A stretch of DNA of 64,000 nucleotides from Hevea brasiliensis. Lineage: Eukaryota > Streptophyta > Magnoliopsida > Malpighiales > Euphorbiaceae. Location: assembly GCF_030052815.1 (NCBI RefSeq), contig NC_079507.1, positions 58,221,119 to 58,285,118 of the forward strand, written 5' to 3'. Position numbers and translations under genes: made by a program. The notes under the pieces are model-generated. The model was not told the origin of the DNA and searched no databases. It saw nothing but the letters and a program-made list of their open reading frames with translations. Positions 12,387 to 24,072 of the stretch are shown here, in pieces (position 1 is the stretch's first letter; each line of letters begins with the position of its first letter).

Positions 12387-15300
12387 TGTCACATCTTACC
12401 CCTTTGTAAGGCATAACATGATCCCGTAGAATACCTAGTGAACTACCGAACTTCACCTACCGATAACTCATTAAGTATCCTACAAGGGATTTTAAAACAA
12501 TTTTCTTATTTTTGATAAGTGGTGAGCATTTTATAATATGTATTTAAAACATTTAATTAAAATTAAAACTATTTAATATTTTTGGTCCATTTTATTTTTT
12601 CGCAAATTTTATAAAAATTTTGACAGAGTTCTGTCTGTATTTTGAGAAAACAGTTCTTCAAATACCTGAAATAAAAGCACTTCCAATAATTTTCCAACCA
12701 CTGTTTCAAATTCATACTCAATCTCAACCAATTTCTCAACACATTTATCATCTTTCAAATCCACTATCCAATAATCATCAAAATACTAGCAATCCATTTC
12801 ATTCAAATTAAATAAAATAGTTCCATTCATAATTCATTAAGGATAAAACAATTTATATATACATCATACTAAAATCTACATTGGGAAAATCCAAACTAAA
12901 TTTTATTACAACTTTATACAAACTTTGTAAAAACTGCTCAAGACAGAATTTACATGTCCATACATTTATGTGCATTACATACATCAAAAGAAATATTTAC
13001 AGTTAGGGTATAAATTATACCCGATAACTTCAAGCTGATAGATCCTCAAGCTGATAGATCCTCAATCTTCAGCAGCTCAGTCTGCTGCTCCTCTAGTCTC
13101 TAAATCTGTGACAACAATAACAGCTATCGCTAAGTACTGGGACTCAGTGGTGCATAACATACTAAAATAATCTTTATGCAGAATTTAAATCACATTTATT
13201 CAAAAATTGGACTGAATATGACAATTAAGTTCAAAACATGCATTATGAGATTTTAATCCCAAACAATTTCATTTTTTTTTTGAAGTATCAAATCACATTT
13301 CATAAAACCCATAGTTATATCATGCCATTCGAAACAAATATAATCTCAATAGCCAGAGGCTAAGAAGAATCACATCACAAGGCTAGCTAGCTCAAATATA
13401 TGAATATCCATTCAAATCCTCTTTTACTGGCACACCTCAACACTCTCCAGAAAAGGAATCAAAATTCGAAACTAATTACCCCCACTAGTCATGCTAGTGA
13501 GGTGTTCAAATATATGGTCATGACACTGTGGTTTCAAAACTTATCTTAACAATTTGCTAAACATTGCTATTTCAAATATACACAATAACTTTCACAATTT
13601 AAATCAAAACATCATAAATAAACTTTCAACAATTCAAAGCAAAAGTAAAATATATATTTTATTCACTTTATCAATGAATTTTAAAACATAGTGATGTTGT
13701 GCACAAACCTCAAGCGAGTCGCCTCTTGGCTTTGACTCGGTTCCTCGGGTTCTTTCATGGTATTCTTTTCAACTGAAACACACAATTTTATAGTGTTTCA
13801 GTACCATAACTTAGCATAAATCCAAAAATAAATTTAACTTCACTTTTACCTAGCTCTAACGTGCTAAACTCGATGTTCTTGAAATTTTGTGTTTTGGTGT
13901 TACTATTCACTATACTATTCAAGTCAAAATGTTGACTTTCTAAGGCTTAATAGGTATGGGAATTCCAACTTCACCCACATACCACATTTTGGTCACCAAA
14001 CTTGTTGGTTTTGGTTGTTTATTCAAATTCTAAGTCTTTTAAGCAAATTTGAAAAGTTTCAGTTTTGGTGTCTAAGGTTGCACTGTTCCATTGGTCATCT
14101 TACTGTTGGAATTTGGCAAAACTTCATTCATAGAAAATGTTTCCTAATCTCTTAAGTTTATTCTCCTCTTCGAATCACCCTAATTGGAGTTTTGTAGCTC
14201 AAGTTATAGCCATTTAAACCATGGCTGCCGGATTGGACTCAACCTAGATTTTCTGGGCAATTTTGGTTCTGGCAGTTTTAGGTCACCAACTTGGGGTGGC
14301 CAAATGACTTGGTTAATGGCAGAATTTGGGTTTGTGTTCTTCATGAAAGTTTTAGGTCTATATCTCAACTAACCACCGGTAAAATTTCAGGTCATTTAGA
14401 CCTTCCTAGCTCAAGTTATGACCAAATGAACAAACACTGTTCATTTGGTCAGTTTGTACAGGGCAGACTGTGATTTTTCAAGTTTGGTCAATTTGTTCAC
14501 TAGGTTTTGGTCACTTTTTAGGCATGCTTCCTAAATGAAAATTGTGTCATTTAATGTCTATTTTCATCCCCAATTGGTCTCATACCAATTGGACTTGTAA
14601 AATTTCAGTTTTGGTCCCTCAAAGGTAACTTGGTCATGCTGCCAGCAGTATGACCACACTCAATCCGAATTTGGCCTTAACTCCAACCATTCCAACGCAC
14701 TTCATTTGGTTACAAATGACCATTTCTCACTTCAAATTAGGTCAAAGACATCATTTACCACTTCCTTACATTTTTTGTCTCTAAACCCTAAGTCCAAACC
14801 CTAACCACACTAAATTGTTGCATTTAGCTAATTTCAAAGCTTTTAACTATAATCATTCAACTAATGGAGGTCCATAAACTCATTCAAATCCATCAAACCA
14901 TACAAATATACTCCCATACACCTGCTGGCTGAAATTTAGTTTGGTTCTCCACACATATTTTTATTTCATTTTAAGTTTATTTCTAAGTAACTCAAGCTAT
15001 AAACACAACTACTAAATCTCAAACTTTCAAATTGGTGTGCTTACCTCACTTGAATTTGAATTCTCTAATTTCTCTCTTCTTTTCTTCTTTCTTTGAAGAT
15101 CAATCTTCTTCTCAAGTGACTAATACAAGTTTTTATGAAGCAATTATGGGAGAAGTTGAGGTTTAGTAAGGATTTTAAAGCTTGAGTGCAAGCTTTAATG
15201 GAGGAAAATTCATGGAGATGAGAGGGAGAGTGAGGGCGGCAAGGGAGAAAGGAAGAAGACCAAATAATTTTTTTTTCTTTTCTTTTCTTTTTATGTATTT

Positions 15301-15941
15301 TGTCTTATGGAAGACCAAAATATCTAAATAATTAAATATATTAATTATATTCTTTACGGCATCATGCATGTCATGCATGATGTCATCTCCCTACACCTTT
15401 TTTATTTTTTCTTCTTTTTCTTTTTATTTTTCTATTAGTTCTTTAATTTAATTCTCGATTCCAAAATTTTCTTTTCTCCGATTTTATTTGACAGTTAGGT
15501 CAGGAGTCAGCTCTTGGGGTCAATTGACCAAATTGCCCCTCGCCGGTTCAACTTGGTTTGCAAATAATTCAATATTTCTTCCGGCTCTCTGACTTAATTA
15601 TTTGACTGGCTTAACAGTTCTTTTTCGTGATTTTCTCTTTTCCACTATGTTTATAATGGTCCTAAGGACTGCAGCATCACATTTTACGGTTTGAAATTTG
15701 AGTTTAAAATGACTTCGCAGTCCTTCCCAAGAAAGTCACCCATCGTTGTGACTCTCAGCTCGTTTAACTTCTTATGTTCTGTTTTTCTTATTTATACTTA
15801 ACTAATTGACAATTACTAATTATTTGTGTTTATGACTTATCTAGTTGTCTTAAGTGTGGTTCTAATCCCCTTAATTGTCCGTACCGACTCCGGTCACTGG
15901 AACAGTGAAATATACCAGGCTATACAAATAGGGGTGTTACA
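12387..15941 (-). repeat. Family A solo LTR (3.55 kb), TSD TTTTT
   Basis: It begins TGTCACATC and ends GTGTTACA, and aligns from end to end with the family A LTR at 679-4370. No internal region or second LTR is attached. It is flanked directly by TTTTT at 12382-12386 and 15942-15946, a 5-bp target duplication. This is the product expected when the two LTRs of a full element recombine. It interrupts the copia remnant between its RT and RNase H parts. Confidence 0.9.
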
Positions 15942-16975
15942 TTTTTATAGCTTGCCAATGTGTCTTTTTATGAGAGTGCATAAACTATGATAATTTGTTA
16001 ACAACAAATGATATATTGGGCCTGGTAAAAGAGAGATACTGTAGCTTGCCAATTATTCACCGATGCTCAGTGGAGTCAATAGGGGGTGAATCTTCATCAA
16101 TGGAAAAGGAAACATTAGAACTCATTGGAGTGGACACTCCTTTGTTATCTTGCATATTTGTATCATTAAAAATGTCCAATACATATTTTGTTTGTGAGAG
16201 AATCAAACCATCATCTTTTTCAAGTATGTCTACTCCCAAAAATAGTTGAAAACACTAGGATCTTTAATCGAAAACCTTTGGGATATAGAATGAATTACCT
16301 AGTTAACAGTGGTTGAGTCACAGCCAGTGACAATGATGTCATCTACATAAACTAGGATATACACAGTAATACCAACATGTTGCATAATAAATAAAGAAGT
16401 GTCAGATTTTGACTTGAAAAATCCCATGTGTACTAAAAAATCCTTAAGTTCATTGTACCATGCCCGTGGTGCCTGTTTAAGTCCATAAATGGCCTTTTTG
16501 AGTTTGCAAATATGATTGGGTAGATCAAGATGTTCAAACCACGAAGGTTGGTGCATAAAGTCTTCTTCAAAATGACCTTGAAGGAAAGCATTGTTGACAT
16601 CTAGTTGATGGATAGGCCATTATTTTTGGACTGCAAGAGTGAGAACTAGTCGAATTGTTGTTGGCTTGATAACTGGGCTAAACATAGAGTGGTAGTCCAG
16701 TCCCGACCTCTGTGTGAACCTCTTTGCAACCAATCTTGCTTTGTATCAGTCAATGGTGCCATCTGGTTTGCATTTAATTTTGAATAACCATTTGCAATCA
16801 ACAACATTTTGGTTGGGTCCATGGGTACCAATTCCCACGTTTGGTTCTTCAAGAGGGCATCAAATTCAAATTTTATGGATTTATGCCAGTGAATGTGTTT
16901 TTGTGCTTGCTTGAAAGTGGTGGGAGTGATGGGGTTGGAGATGGTTTGCTAGGTAGTTAAATATTTGCTTGGCCT
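15942..16975 (-). pseudogene. Ty1/copia pol remnant, reverse transcriptase
   Basis: Minus-strand fragments in changing frames cover a copia RT. Visible are LKNQTWELVP (about 16850), KKAIYGLKQAPRAWY (about 16480), the catalytic YVDDI (about 16345) and LGVDILE...LSQTKYVLDIF (about 16200). Frame breaks lie near 16280 and 16640. No integrase, protease or gag is recognisable beyond 16975, so the element is 5'-truncated. It is older than the solo LTR inserted in it. Confidence 0.85.
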
Positions 16976-17298
16976 TATGTAATTTCAACTATTTTTGAAA
17001 GATCCAAATTTTTGTCAAATAGTAAAAAAAAAAAAAAAAGAGTAAGATAAATGTTGAATAAGAGCAATGGTCGATCCATTGCCATTCATGTTTTTGAATT
17101 ACTTTAATGTGTACCTGTGTGTTTCTATGAATTGATCTCTCTTAAATTTAAGTGTTGAACCTTTATATTGGTGAAAATATAATTTTTTTTATAATAAGAA
17201 ATTAATTTACTCCTATTTTTATTAAAAGAATTTAATATTTATATTTATTTAAATTGACTTTCAATATAAAGTGAATTGGTGAGAAAAAAATTTAAAGT
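16976..17298. other. Unassigned AT-rich spacer
   Basis: Between the copia remnant and the nested block. It has a run of 17 A's near 17023-17039 and no ORF. It may belong to the 5' end of the broken copia element or be host DNA. Confidence 0.4.
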
Positions 17299-17303
17299 AT
17301 TAG

Positions 17304-19873
17304 TGTAAAGTCCTGAACTTTTGAGCTCTGAACAGTACTATTTCAGTCCATGAATAGTACTATTCAAAGCCAGTTTGAGGACTAAAAAAAATGAAATGAA
17401 AATGAATTGAAATAAATAGTATAAAAATTAAAGTGACCATCGGGTTATAGATTTAAATGTCATTATTGAAAAAGATAGACTATAACCCAATGAGGGATAT
17501 TTTGGTTATTTGACACTCAGAGTTGATTTTTGACCTAAATGTCTATTAAAATGTGTGATATTAAAATATTAAAAATAACTTAAAAATAAGAAGAGTGTAT
17601 GGAAATTAATAAAAGGGACACAAAGGAAATTATGGAAATTGTTAAAAACAGAATTAAAAGTAATTAAAATTTAAAATTTAAAATTTAAATTATGGATAAT
17701 TATAAAAGGAAGAGACAAAATTAATAAATGAAGAAAAAGCTCATCTTCTTCCTTTTAGCTCCCTTGACCAAATTCAAGCTCTCTTTCTCCTCCATTTTTG
17801 TTCATATTCCAAGCTTGATTTTCTTGATAATTTTCCATAAATCACCTAGCTCCTAAAGTAAAAGTTTGTAATTTGGTCTTGATAAGAAGATTGGTTGCAA
17901 GAGGAAGTGGGGAAATTGAAGATTTGGAAAGTTAGGAATTGGCTCAAGTGAGGTTAGTGCCTAATCTAGTCTCCTTACTCCTTTAATTCTTGAAAACAAG
18001 TTGTATTGTAATGAAATTTCATGAGAAATGAAGAAATGATGCATGAATTGTATGTTAAAGAGCATGTGATTGCATGAAATGGAGTTGATGTGAATTAGGG
18101 TTTTTAACAAATTGGGGGATTTTTAGCTATGGTATGAAATTGATGTTGTTAAGGTCAAATATTGACCAATTAATGTGAATTGATGGTGAAATGAAGTTGG
18201 TAGTTATGATGAATTAATGAATTGGAAGTGTGGTACATGTGTAGGAATTTTAGACCCTGAAGTCTAGTAGGTTTGAATGAGTATAACTTGAGCTATGTAG
18301 CTCCAATTGGTATGAGGCCAATTGGAGATGAAACTTAAGACAAAATACTAGAAATGTCATGAAGAAAGCTTGCCTAGAAAATGACCACAAGTTGCCCTAA
18401 ATTAGGCTTGAATCCGGAATGAATATTTTGGACCTGTAGAAATAACTATATGAATAGTGTTTAATAATTTAAACATAACTCACTCTAGGAAACTCCAATT
18501 GACTTGATTCTTAAATCGTTGGAATGGTGAGACATAGGAGAACAGTTCATATGAAGGACTTAGAGTCAAATTATGACCCTAACTCAACCAAATCGCTAGC
18601 CAAAATAAGACTATCAAACCTGCCCTGGACTAAACCTGAACCTGGAAATCCTGAACTTTAGGGTATCCAACCAGTTGTGGTAAAAATGCAATAACTTAAG
18701 CTACAAAACTGCAAATACAGTGATTCCAAAACCAAAATGCTCATAACACATACAAGTACAATTTTTGTGTTTTGACCAGAAGCCAGATCATAAGGCATCT
18801 TAGGGAAATTGTTAGCAGAAATAAGGAATTTCCAACCTGGATTTCCTGCACTAGAACCATTTTTACCATTTGACCCCAGGACAGTAATTAGACCATAACT
18901 TCCACTAGAAAATTTCAATTGGGATGAATTAAAATGATACGAAAACCTAAGAAATAGGGCTACAACTTTGGTTAGAAACCTTACTAAAATTTTGAGTGTA
19001 AGACCCTTCAATATTAATTGCAAGACAGACCTGAAACCTGAAATCCTGGAGTTATAAGATCCAAGAGTCTGAGTTGGTTAATTAGCCATAACTTACCCTA
19101 CACAACTTCAAATTTAGTGATTCTTGCACCTATGTAACCATAAGACATAGGGAAACAACTCATATGAAGAATACCAAGCCAAATTATGACGGTAACTTGC
19201 CCAAATAGCTAAACAAAATTGAGTTCTAGAATCTGACCTATTCTGGAACAGTATTGGTCACTGGACCAGTACTTGGTAAATTGACCATAATTGGAGCTAC
19301 AAAACTTCAAATTAATTGATTCAAAAAGCAAATTAAATTTAAGACATTAAGGAATAATTTTCATGAAGAAAATATGGTCAAATTACTATTGTAGCTTGGC
19401 CTAATATAAGAGTAAAATCAAGATACCAATTTTGGAATTTTTGAATTACCCCTAAAATGACTTGAAATATGATTAGTAATTAATACCAATGACTTAATAA
19501 ACATGAATGTGACGTGAATATGTATTTGAGACTCATGTTCCCAACATGATTAGAACAAAGTTGCTATAAAGCATGAATAAAACATGTGATGAAATTTTGT
19601 GAATTATGAATATGTAAGAATATTAATTGCCCATGTATGTCTAAACATGTGTGTATGGGGTGGATAGATTGGCATGCCAAGAAGGGTTATGTTTTGCAGT
19701 ATTGCCTATAGCTTTATACCATTATGTGATTATGGCTTTTGCCATTCTGTTGATCATGGCTTCCAGCCATTCTATTACATTCTATTGTATATTGTTTTAT
19801 GCTTGATTGCTATTATGGCTTTCTAGCCATTCTGTTGCATACCTAGTTGACATTATGTGTCCCATGGTATGAC
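17304..19873 (+). repeat. E1 solo LTR, left part, TSD ATTAG
   Basis: It begins TGTAAAGTCCTG and is a diverged relative of the E2 LTR that starts at 19874 (same blocks: 'ctctgaa-agt', 'atagtactattcaaag', 'catcgggttat'). It is cut at 19873 by the E2 insertion and resumes at 55672. Just before it stands ATTAG (17299-17303); the same ATTAG follows its right end at 56551. Joined length is about 3.45 kb, one LTR only, so E1 is a solo LTR. ORFs inside (for example 18658-19023 minus) are chance. Confidence 0.85.
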
Positions 19874-20305
19874 TGTAACGTCCCAAACTTCTGTGCTCTG
19901 AATAGTGTCATATTTAGTCAGTAAATAGTACTATTCAAAGTCAGTTTGAGGACCAAAAATAAGATGAAAAATAAAATAAAATAAGCAGTATAAAAATCAA
20001 AGTGACCATCGGGTTATGGACTTAATCGGTATTACTGAAAAAGATTGATTATAACCCAATAAGGGGTATTTTGGTCATTTGATACCCAGAGTTGACTTTT
20101 GACCTAAATGTCTACTAAAATGAGCGACATTAAAATTTTGAAAATGCATTAAAAATATGAAGAACATATGGTAACATAGAAGGGGATATAGATGGAAATA
20201 ATGAAATTGTCATAAATATAATAATTATAATTAATTCTTTAATTAGAAAAAAAAGAAAAAAATAATATGACACATAATTATATAAAGAGACAAATGAATT
20301 TAATT
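19874..20305 (+). repeat. E2 left LTR, segment 1
   Basis: It starts TGTAACGTCC right after the target duplication ATGAC (19869-19873) and matches 52082-52511 of the right LTR closely. It breaks off after 'gaatttaatt', where the Ogre-type element begins. The next 216 bp expected from the right LTR (52512-52727) are missing here. Confidence 0.88.
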
Positions 20306-20319
20306 GAAGAACATAATCT

Positions 20320-21780
20320 TCGGTTCCCTCTGGACGACTTCTTCAAGGAGGTCCTAAAATTCCACCGAGTGTGCATCGCCCAAATTCACCCTAACTCGTG
20401 GCGGATCTTGGTAGCCTTCCGAGGCCTGTGTCGAGCTAAGGGAATCAGACCTACGGCTAAGGTGTTCGCCGAATCAGACAGCTAACTCAGAAAAGACGCA
20501 TTTAACATTGGTTCTTTCAGCGAAGCCTCATTGCGGGCTCTTCACCGACCGCCTCCTCCCTTAAGACTTGGAAGAACCGCTTCTTCATTCTGAGGAGCAA
20601 AAATCCGTCCTGCTTCGAGGACTTTCCCCGTAGCTGGTGGCACCAGGGGCCCTTGATTCCGAAGCGCATTACCCTGAACAAAGAGGAAAGCCTAATAGTG
20701 CTGGAGCTGAAGAATCAAGCTGCCACTCAAAAGTACTCCTGTTTAGATGCGGTGACTGCCGAGCTGCATCATTGGACGATGGAGTTGATCACGGGCGAAA
20801 AGCGCGGGCTTCAGCTCTCTGATCTTGGCATCGGTATTTTTTATTTCTCAGATCTTTGGACCTTATCGATCTCACTGACCTCTTTTTTGTGTAGGTATGG
20901 CGGGCGGTGAAGGTTCCAGGAAGCGGAAGAAGGAGAGAGAGATTTCCCGGAAAATAAAGGAGATGAAGCGTTCGGCCCTACTTCAAACTCCCGGCCATGA
21001 ACCAGGGGAGACGCAAGGAGGCCCGTCCCGACCTTCGGGGCCGCCGATCACTGAAGCTGTCCGATCTCCTCCTCAACAGGAAGAGCTGCCTCCACCTCCT
21101 TCAGCTGTTCCAAGCACAGAAGGGGGTCGTTCTCGACCTCCTACGAGGCCCTCTTCTCGTGGCGCCCAAGTACTGATTGCCTCCCTAGAGAACAACCGGA
21201 CCGTTCGGGAGAACCCCGATTTTGCCAAAGTTTTGGGGTCTTCCATCTGCCTTCGGGAGGATCGGGACAGACTGTCTCCGGACAATCTCGACGACATCCT
21301 AACCCGATCCATGAGTCTGAATGTAGAGTGTCTGGTGAACCAGCACATAGCTCGGGAAAAGGCTCATCGCCTGGGTAAGGAGATCGAGAAGAAGAATTAG
21401 GAAGTGGCTTCTCTCCGATCCCAACTCCTATCCACTCAGGATTACATATCTCAAGTTGAGGGGCGGGCGAAGTTCTATGAAGACAAGCTGGCCGAACAGT
21501 CTCATGTTCCGGCTGAAAAGGATCGTGCTCTCGGGGAAGTCCAGCGCCGCCAACGAAGCTTCTCGTGTCGCTCAACTTATCGAGGAGCTTAAGGCGAAAG
21601 ACGAAGAAACGGTGACAGAATAGCAGTGCTTATGTGAATGCTCACCAGACCTCTTAGCCGAACTCCGAGCGTTACCTGCAGGAGGACTTCTCTTGGATGG
21701 TCGACTGCTCCGAGGGTGAGGATAGTGAGGAGGAGGGAGAGGGTGAGCGAATAGATCAGTGGGGTGATCCCCACCAATAA
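20320..21780 (+). pseudogene. PF04195-like antisense ORF, copy in the 3' LTR (broken)
   Basis: Plus-strand remnant of the ORF seen intact-length at 37856-39689. Recognisable are RFPLDDFFKEVLKFHRVC (20319-20372), HPNSWRILVAFRGLCR, the intron analogue at about 20834-20894, and then a second exon beginning MAGGEG (20897) with a Pro/Ser-rich linker and the start of the coiled coil. It is broken by frameshifts near 20470-20540, a TAG after EKKN at 21400, and further small indels after 21540. The left end is cut by the deletion at 20305. These breaks differ from those in the right copy. Confidence 0.8.
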
Positions 21781-22199
21781 CTTATACAAATTCTGAAATG
21801 AAATGAAATGAAATGACTCTTTTGTTCAATGAATGGTTGTGATCGGAAAATTTCTAAACACTTGATTGTCTGAGTATATTGAAATAACTGAAAAAGATTA
21901 TTAACCTAAGTGCGAGAGATCGGAAAACATAATGAGCATGAGATCGATAGGGAATCAACATTAATCGGGACTTGATTAAAATTGGAAATTTGACTTGAAC
22001 ACTTAAGATCGAAATCCTCATTAAACCGGACCAAAACCTTAACTCTTAAACTTTTGAAAGGGAGATCGGCAATAAAACTGGTAAGAAAAGATCTAGTTCA
22101 CTTCGTTTATACTACAACGGATCGGAGAGATCGGTGAGCGATTTAATAGACTAGTAAGGATTTGACTGATGTGAGGACTTAAAATTGATTCAATTTTTT

Positions 22200-22300
22200 G
22201 AGGAGGGATCGGAAATGTGACTGTCTATCAAAGAGAGATCGGAAATGTGACTGTCTATCAAAGAGAGATCGGAAATATGGCAAAGAGAGGTCGAAAATGT
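22200..22300. repeat. Short tandem repeat in the Ogre LTR
   Basis: About three copies of a roughly 32-bp unit built on 'gagatcggaaatgtgactg' and 'tctatcaaaga'. The same array occurs at 40113-40210 in the right LTR, so it is part of the LTR. Confidence 0.7.
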
Positions 22301-22386
22301 AGTTGGCTGGCAAAGGAAAATTTAGTGCTGGGGATCGGTTTCAAAGTTTGTTGATTCTGGGGATCGGCCAAAATATGGTGTCGACA

Positions 22387-22402
22387 GCTGCCCCTCTTTA
22401 CA
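22387..22402 (-). promoter_or_regulatory. Polypurine tract of the Ogre-type element
   Basis: On the minus strand this reads TGTAAAGAGGGGCAGC and abuts the LTR terminus TGTCGACA. This is where plus-strand DNA synthesis would start during reverse transcription. It confirms minus orientation and marks 22386 as the LTR edge. Confidence 0.8.
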
Positions 22403-22534
22403 TACTTTCTATTAAGGGAAAAATTTCCCGTGTAGGAATTATGTAAAGATTTAGACCTGTATTTTGGACGATTAGGTGTCCGAAACTAAAGCATACCTAA
22501 GTCAGTGACCTAGGGGTCAGTATCAGAAGTTAAA

Positions 22535-23206
22535 TTAAAATCAACTTGGATCAAGGGACCAGAGGTTGATAACAGGAAATTTAAATTGCAGGAAATTAAA
22601 ATCAACTTAGATCAAGGAATCAGAGGTTGATAACAGGAAATTTAAATTGCAGGAAATTAAAATCAACTTAGATCAAGGAACCAGAGGTTGATAACAGGAA
22701 ATTTAAATTGCAGGAAATTAAAATCAACTTAGATCAATGAACCAGAGGTTGATAACAGGAAATTTAAATTGCGGGAAATTAAAATCAACTTAGATCAAGG
22801 AACCAGAGGTTGATAACAAGAAATTTAAATTGCAGGAAATTAAAATCAACTTAGATCAAGGAACCAGAGGTTGATAACAGGAAATTTAAATTGCGGGAAA
22901 TTAAAATCAACTTAGATCAAGGAACCAGAGGTTGATAACAGGAAATTTAAATTGCGGGAAATTAAAATCAACTTAGATCAAGGAACCAGAGGTTGATAAC
23001 AGGAAATTTAAATTGCGGGAAATTAAAATCAACTTAGATCAAGGAACCAAAGGTTGATAACATGAAATTTTAAATTGCAGGAAATTAAAATCAACTTAGA
23101 TCAAGGAACCAGAGGTTGATAACAGGAAATTTAAATTGCGGAAAATTAAAATCAACTTAGATCAAGGAAACCGAGGTTGATAACAGGAAATTTAAATTGC
23201 ACTTAC
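22535..23206. repeat. 61-bp tandem array, 11 copies
   Basis: Units begin with 'tcaacttagatcaagg' at 22541, 22602, 22663, 22724, 22785, 22846, 22907, 22968, 23029, 23091 and 23152. The period is 61 bp, once 62 because of one extra T. Each unit also holds 'agaggttgataacagg'. Copies are very similar, with the first and last most diverged. The array lies in the untranslated region between integrase and 3' LTR, where Ogre/Tat elements often carry minisatellites. Confidence 0.95.
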
Positions 23207-23339
23207 AAAGCAAGCCTAATCTCGACACAAGAAGTCCTTCCCCAATGAAGTGTACTTAACAGAATCCCGAAGGCCGATGATGAATGGAGGACAAGTCGCA
23301 ATACTTGACCTATGGCCTCATTTCTTCAAATGCCCGATT

Positions 23340-23435
23340 CCTGTTTTTTTGACTTTCTCCCGAAAAGCACCCTTGCGGGTTTTCACTTCCCCTTCGTCTA
23401 TATGACTAGAAGCGCCCTTCCAGGTTTTCACCTCT

Positions 23436-23475
<40 letters not shown>

Positions 23476-24072
23476 GCAATTCCCTGCAAATCTCATAGTA
23501 AAGTACGTGAGGTTATCAATTGTCAAATCTTAATCTTATGGCAAAAATTTTAACTGATTTAAATAGCGCATTAAATAACGAGATTGCAGAAAGATAAATA
23601 TAAGGGAAAGATAGAAACATGGGGAATGAAGTGTGATTTTATTACGGTTTAATATAAACAAAGAAGAAGTTTCAAAGAAGAAGGGTACAAGGATAGATCT
23701 CACATATTCCCTGTGGCTGATTTTGAAATCCCTTAAATGCCATTATTTCAAGTTCTCTGAAGCCTCGTGCCGTGACAGTTTCCTCTTCATCCTGGTTTCA
23801 TGCCCCCCATTCCTTATTTCTCCCTTTTTGTTCTCGGGATGCCCTTTCGGGTTTTCACCCCTAGATTTTTTATTTTATTTTATTTTTTTTTTGGAACTCT
23901 CACTTTTTCAGGATGCCCCTTCGGGTTTTCGTCCTTCACTCGTTTTACAGAAAGCGCCCCTTCGGGGTTTTCGCCTTCTTTCACACATTTTGCTAGGAGC
24001 GCCCTTTCGGGTTTTCACTCCTACTCCCTTTTTTTTTTCTTTTTTTTTTCTTTTTTTTTTCTTTTTTTTTTA
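23340..24072. repeat. Poly-T tracts and interspersed 'TTCGGGTTTTCAC' repeats
   Basis: A pure run of 38 T's (23437-23474) and several shorter T-rich tracts (23876-23893, 24020-24072) alternate with about six copies of a short motif resembling GCCCTTTCGGGTTTTCAC, near 23366, 23417, 23841, 23914, 23955 and 24000. This is the 3' untranslated region of the Ogre-type element; on the element's sense strand the runs are poly-A. Nearby plus-strand ORFs are artefacts of the T runs. Confidence 0.8.

Larger units (their letters stand above)
20306..22386 (-). repeat. Truncated 3' LTR of the Ogre-type element
   Basis: Direct repeat of 38170-40295, ending GGTGTCGACA next to the polypurine tract, so in element orientation it begins TGTCGACACC as a 3' LTR. 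Only about 2.1 kb remains of an LTR that measures about 5.9 kb on the other side. Small indels and point changes separate the copies. It still holds the 3' half of the antisense PF04195-like ORF, as a pseudogene on the plus strand. Confidence 0.85.

Noticed and set aside
18658..19023. 121-residue minus-strand ORF
   Set aside because: Lies in the E1 LTR with no recognised motif; the related E2 LTRs do not keep it open.
21073..21575. Minus-strand ORFs of 91 and 144 residues
   Set aside because: Shadows of the plus-strand PF04195-like ORF, with GC-biased composition.
22535..23206. Regular repeat array that might suggest a CRISPR array
   Set aside because: Units are fully tandem with no unique spacers, in a plant retrotransposon; it is a minisatellite.
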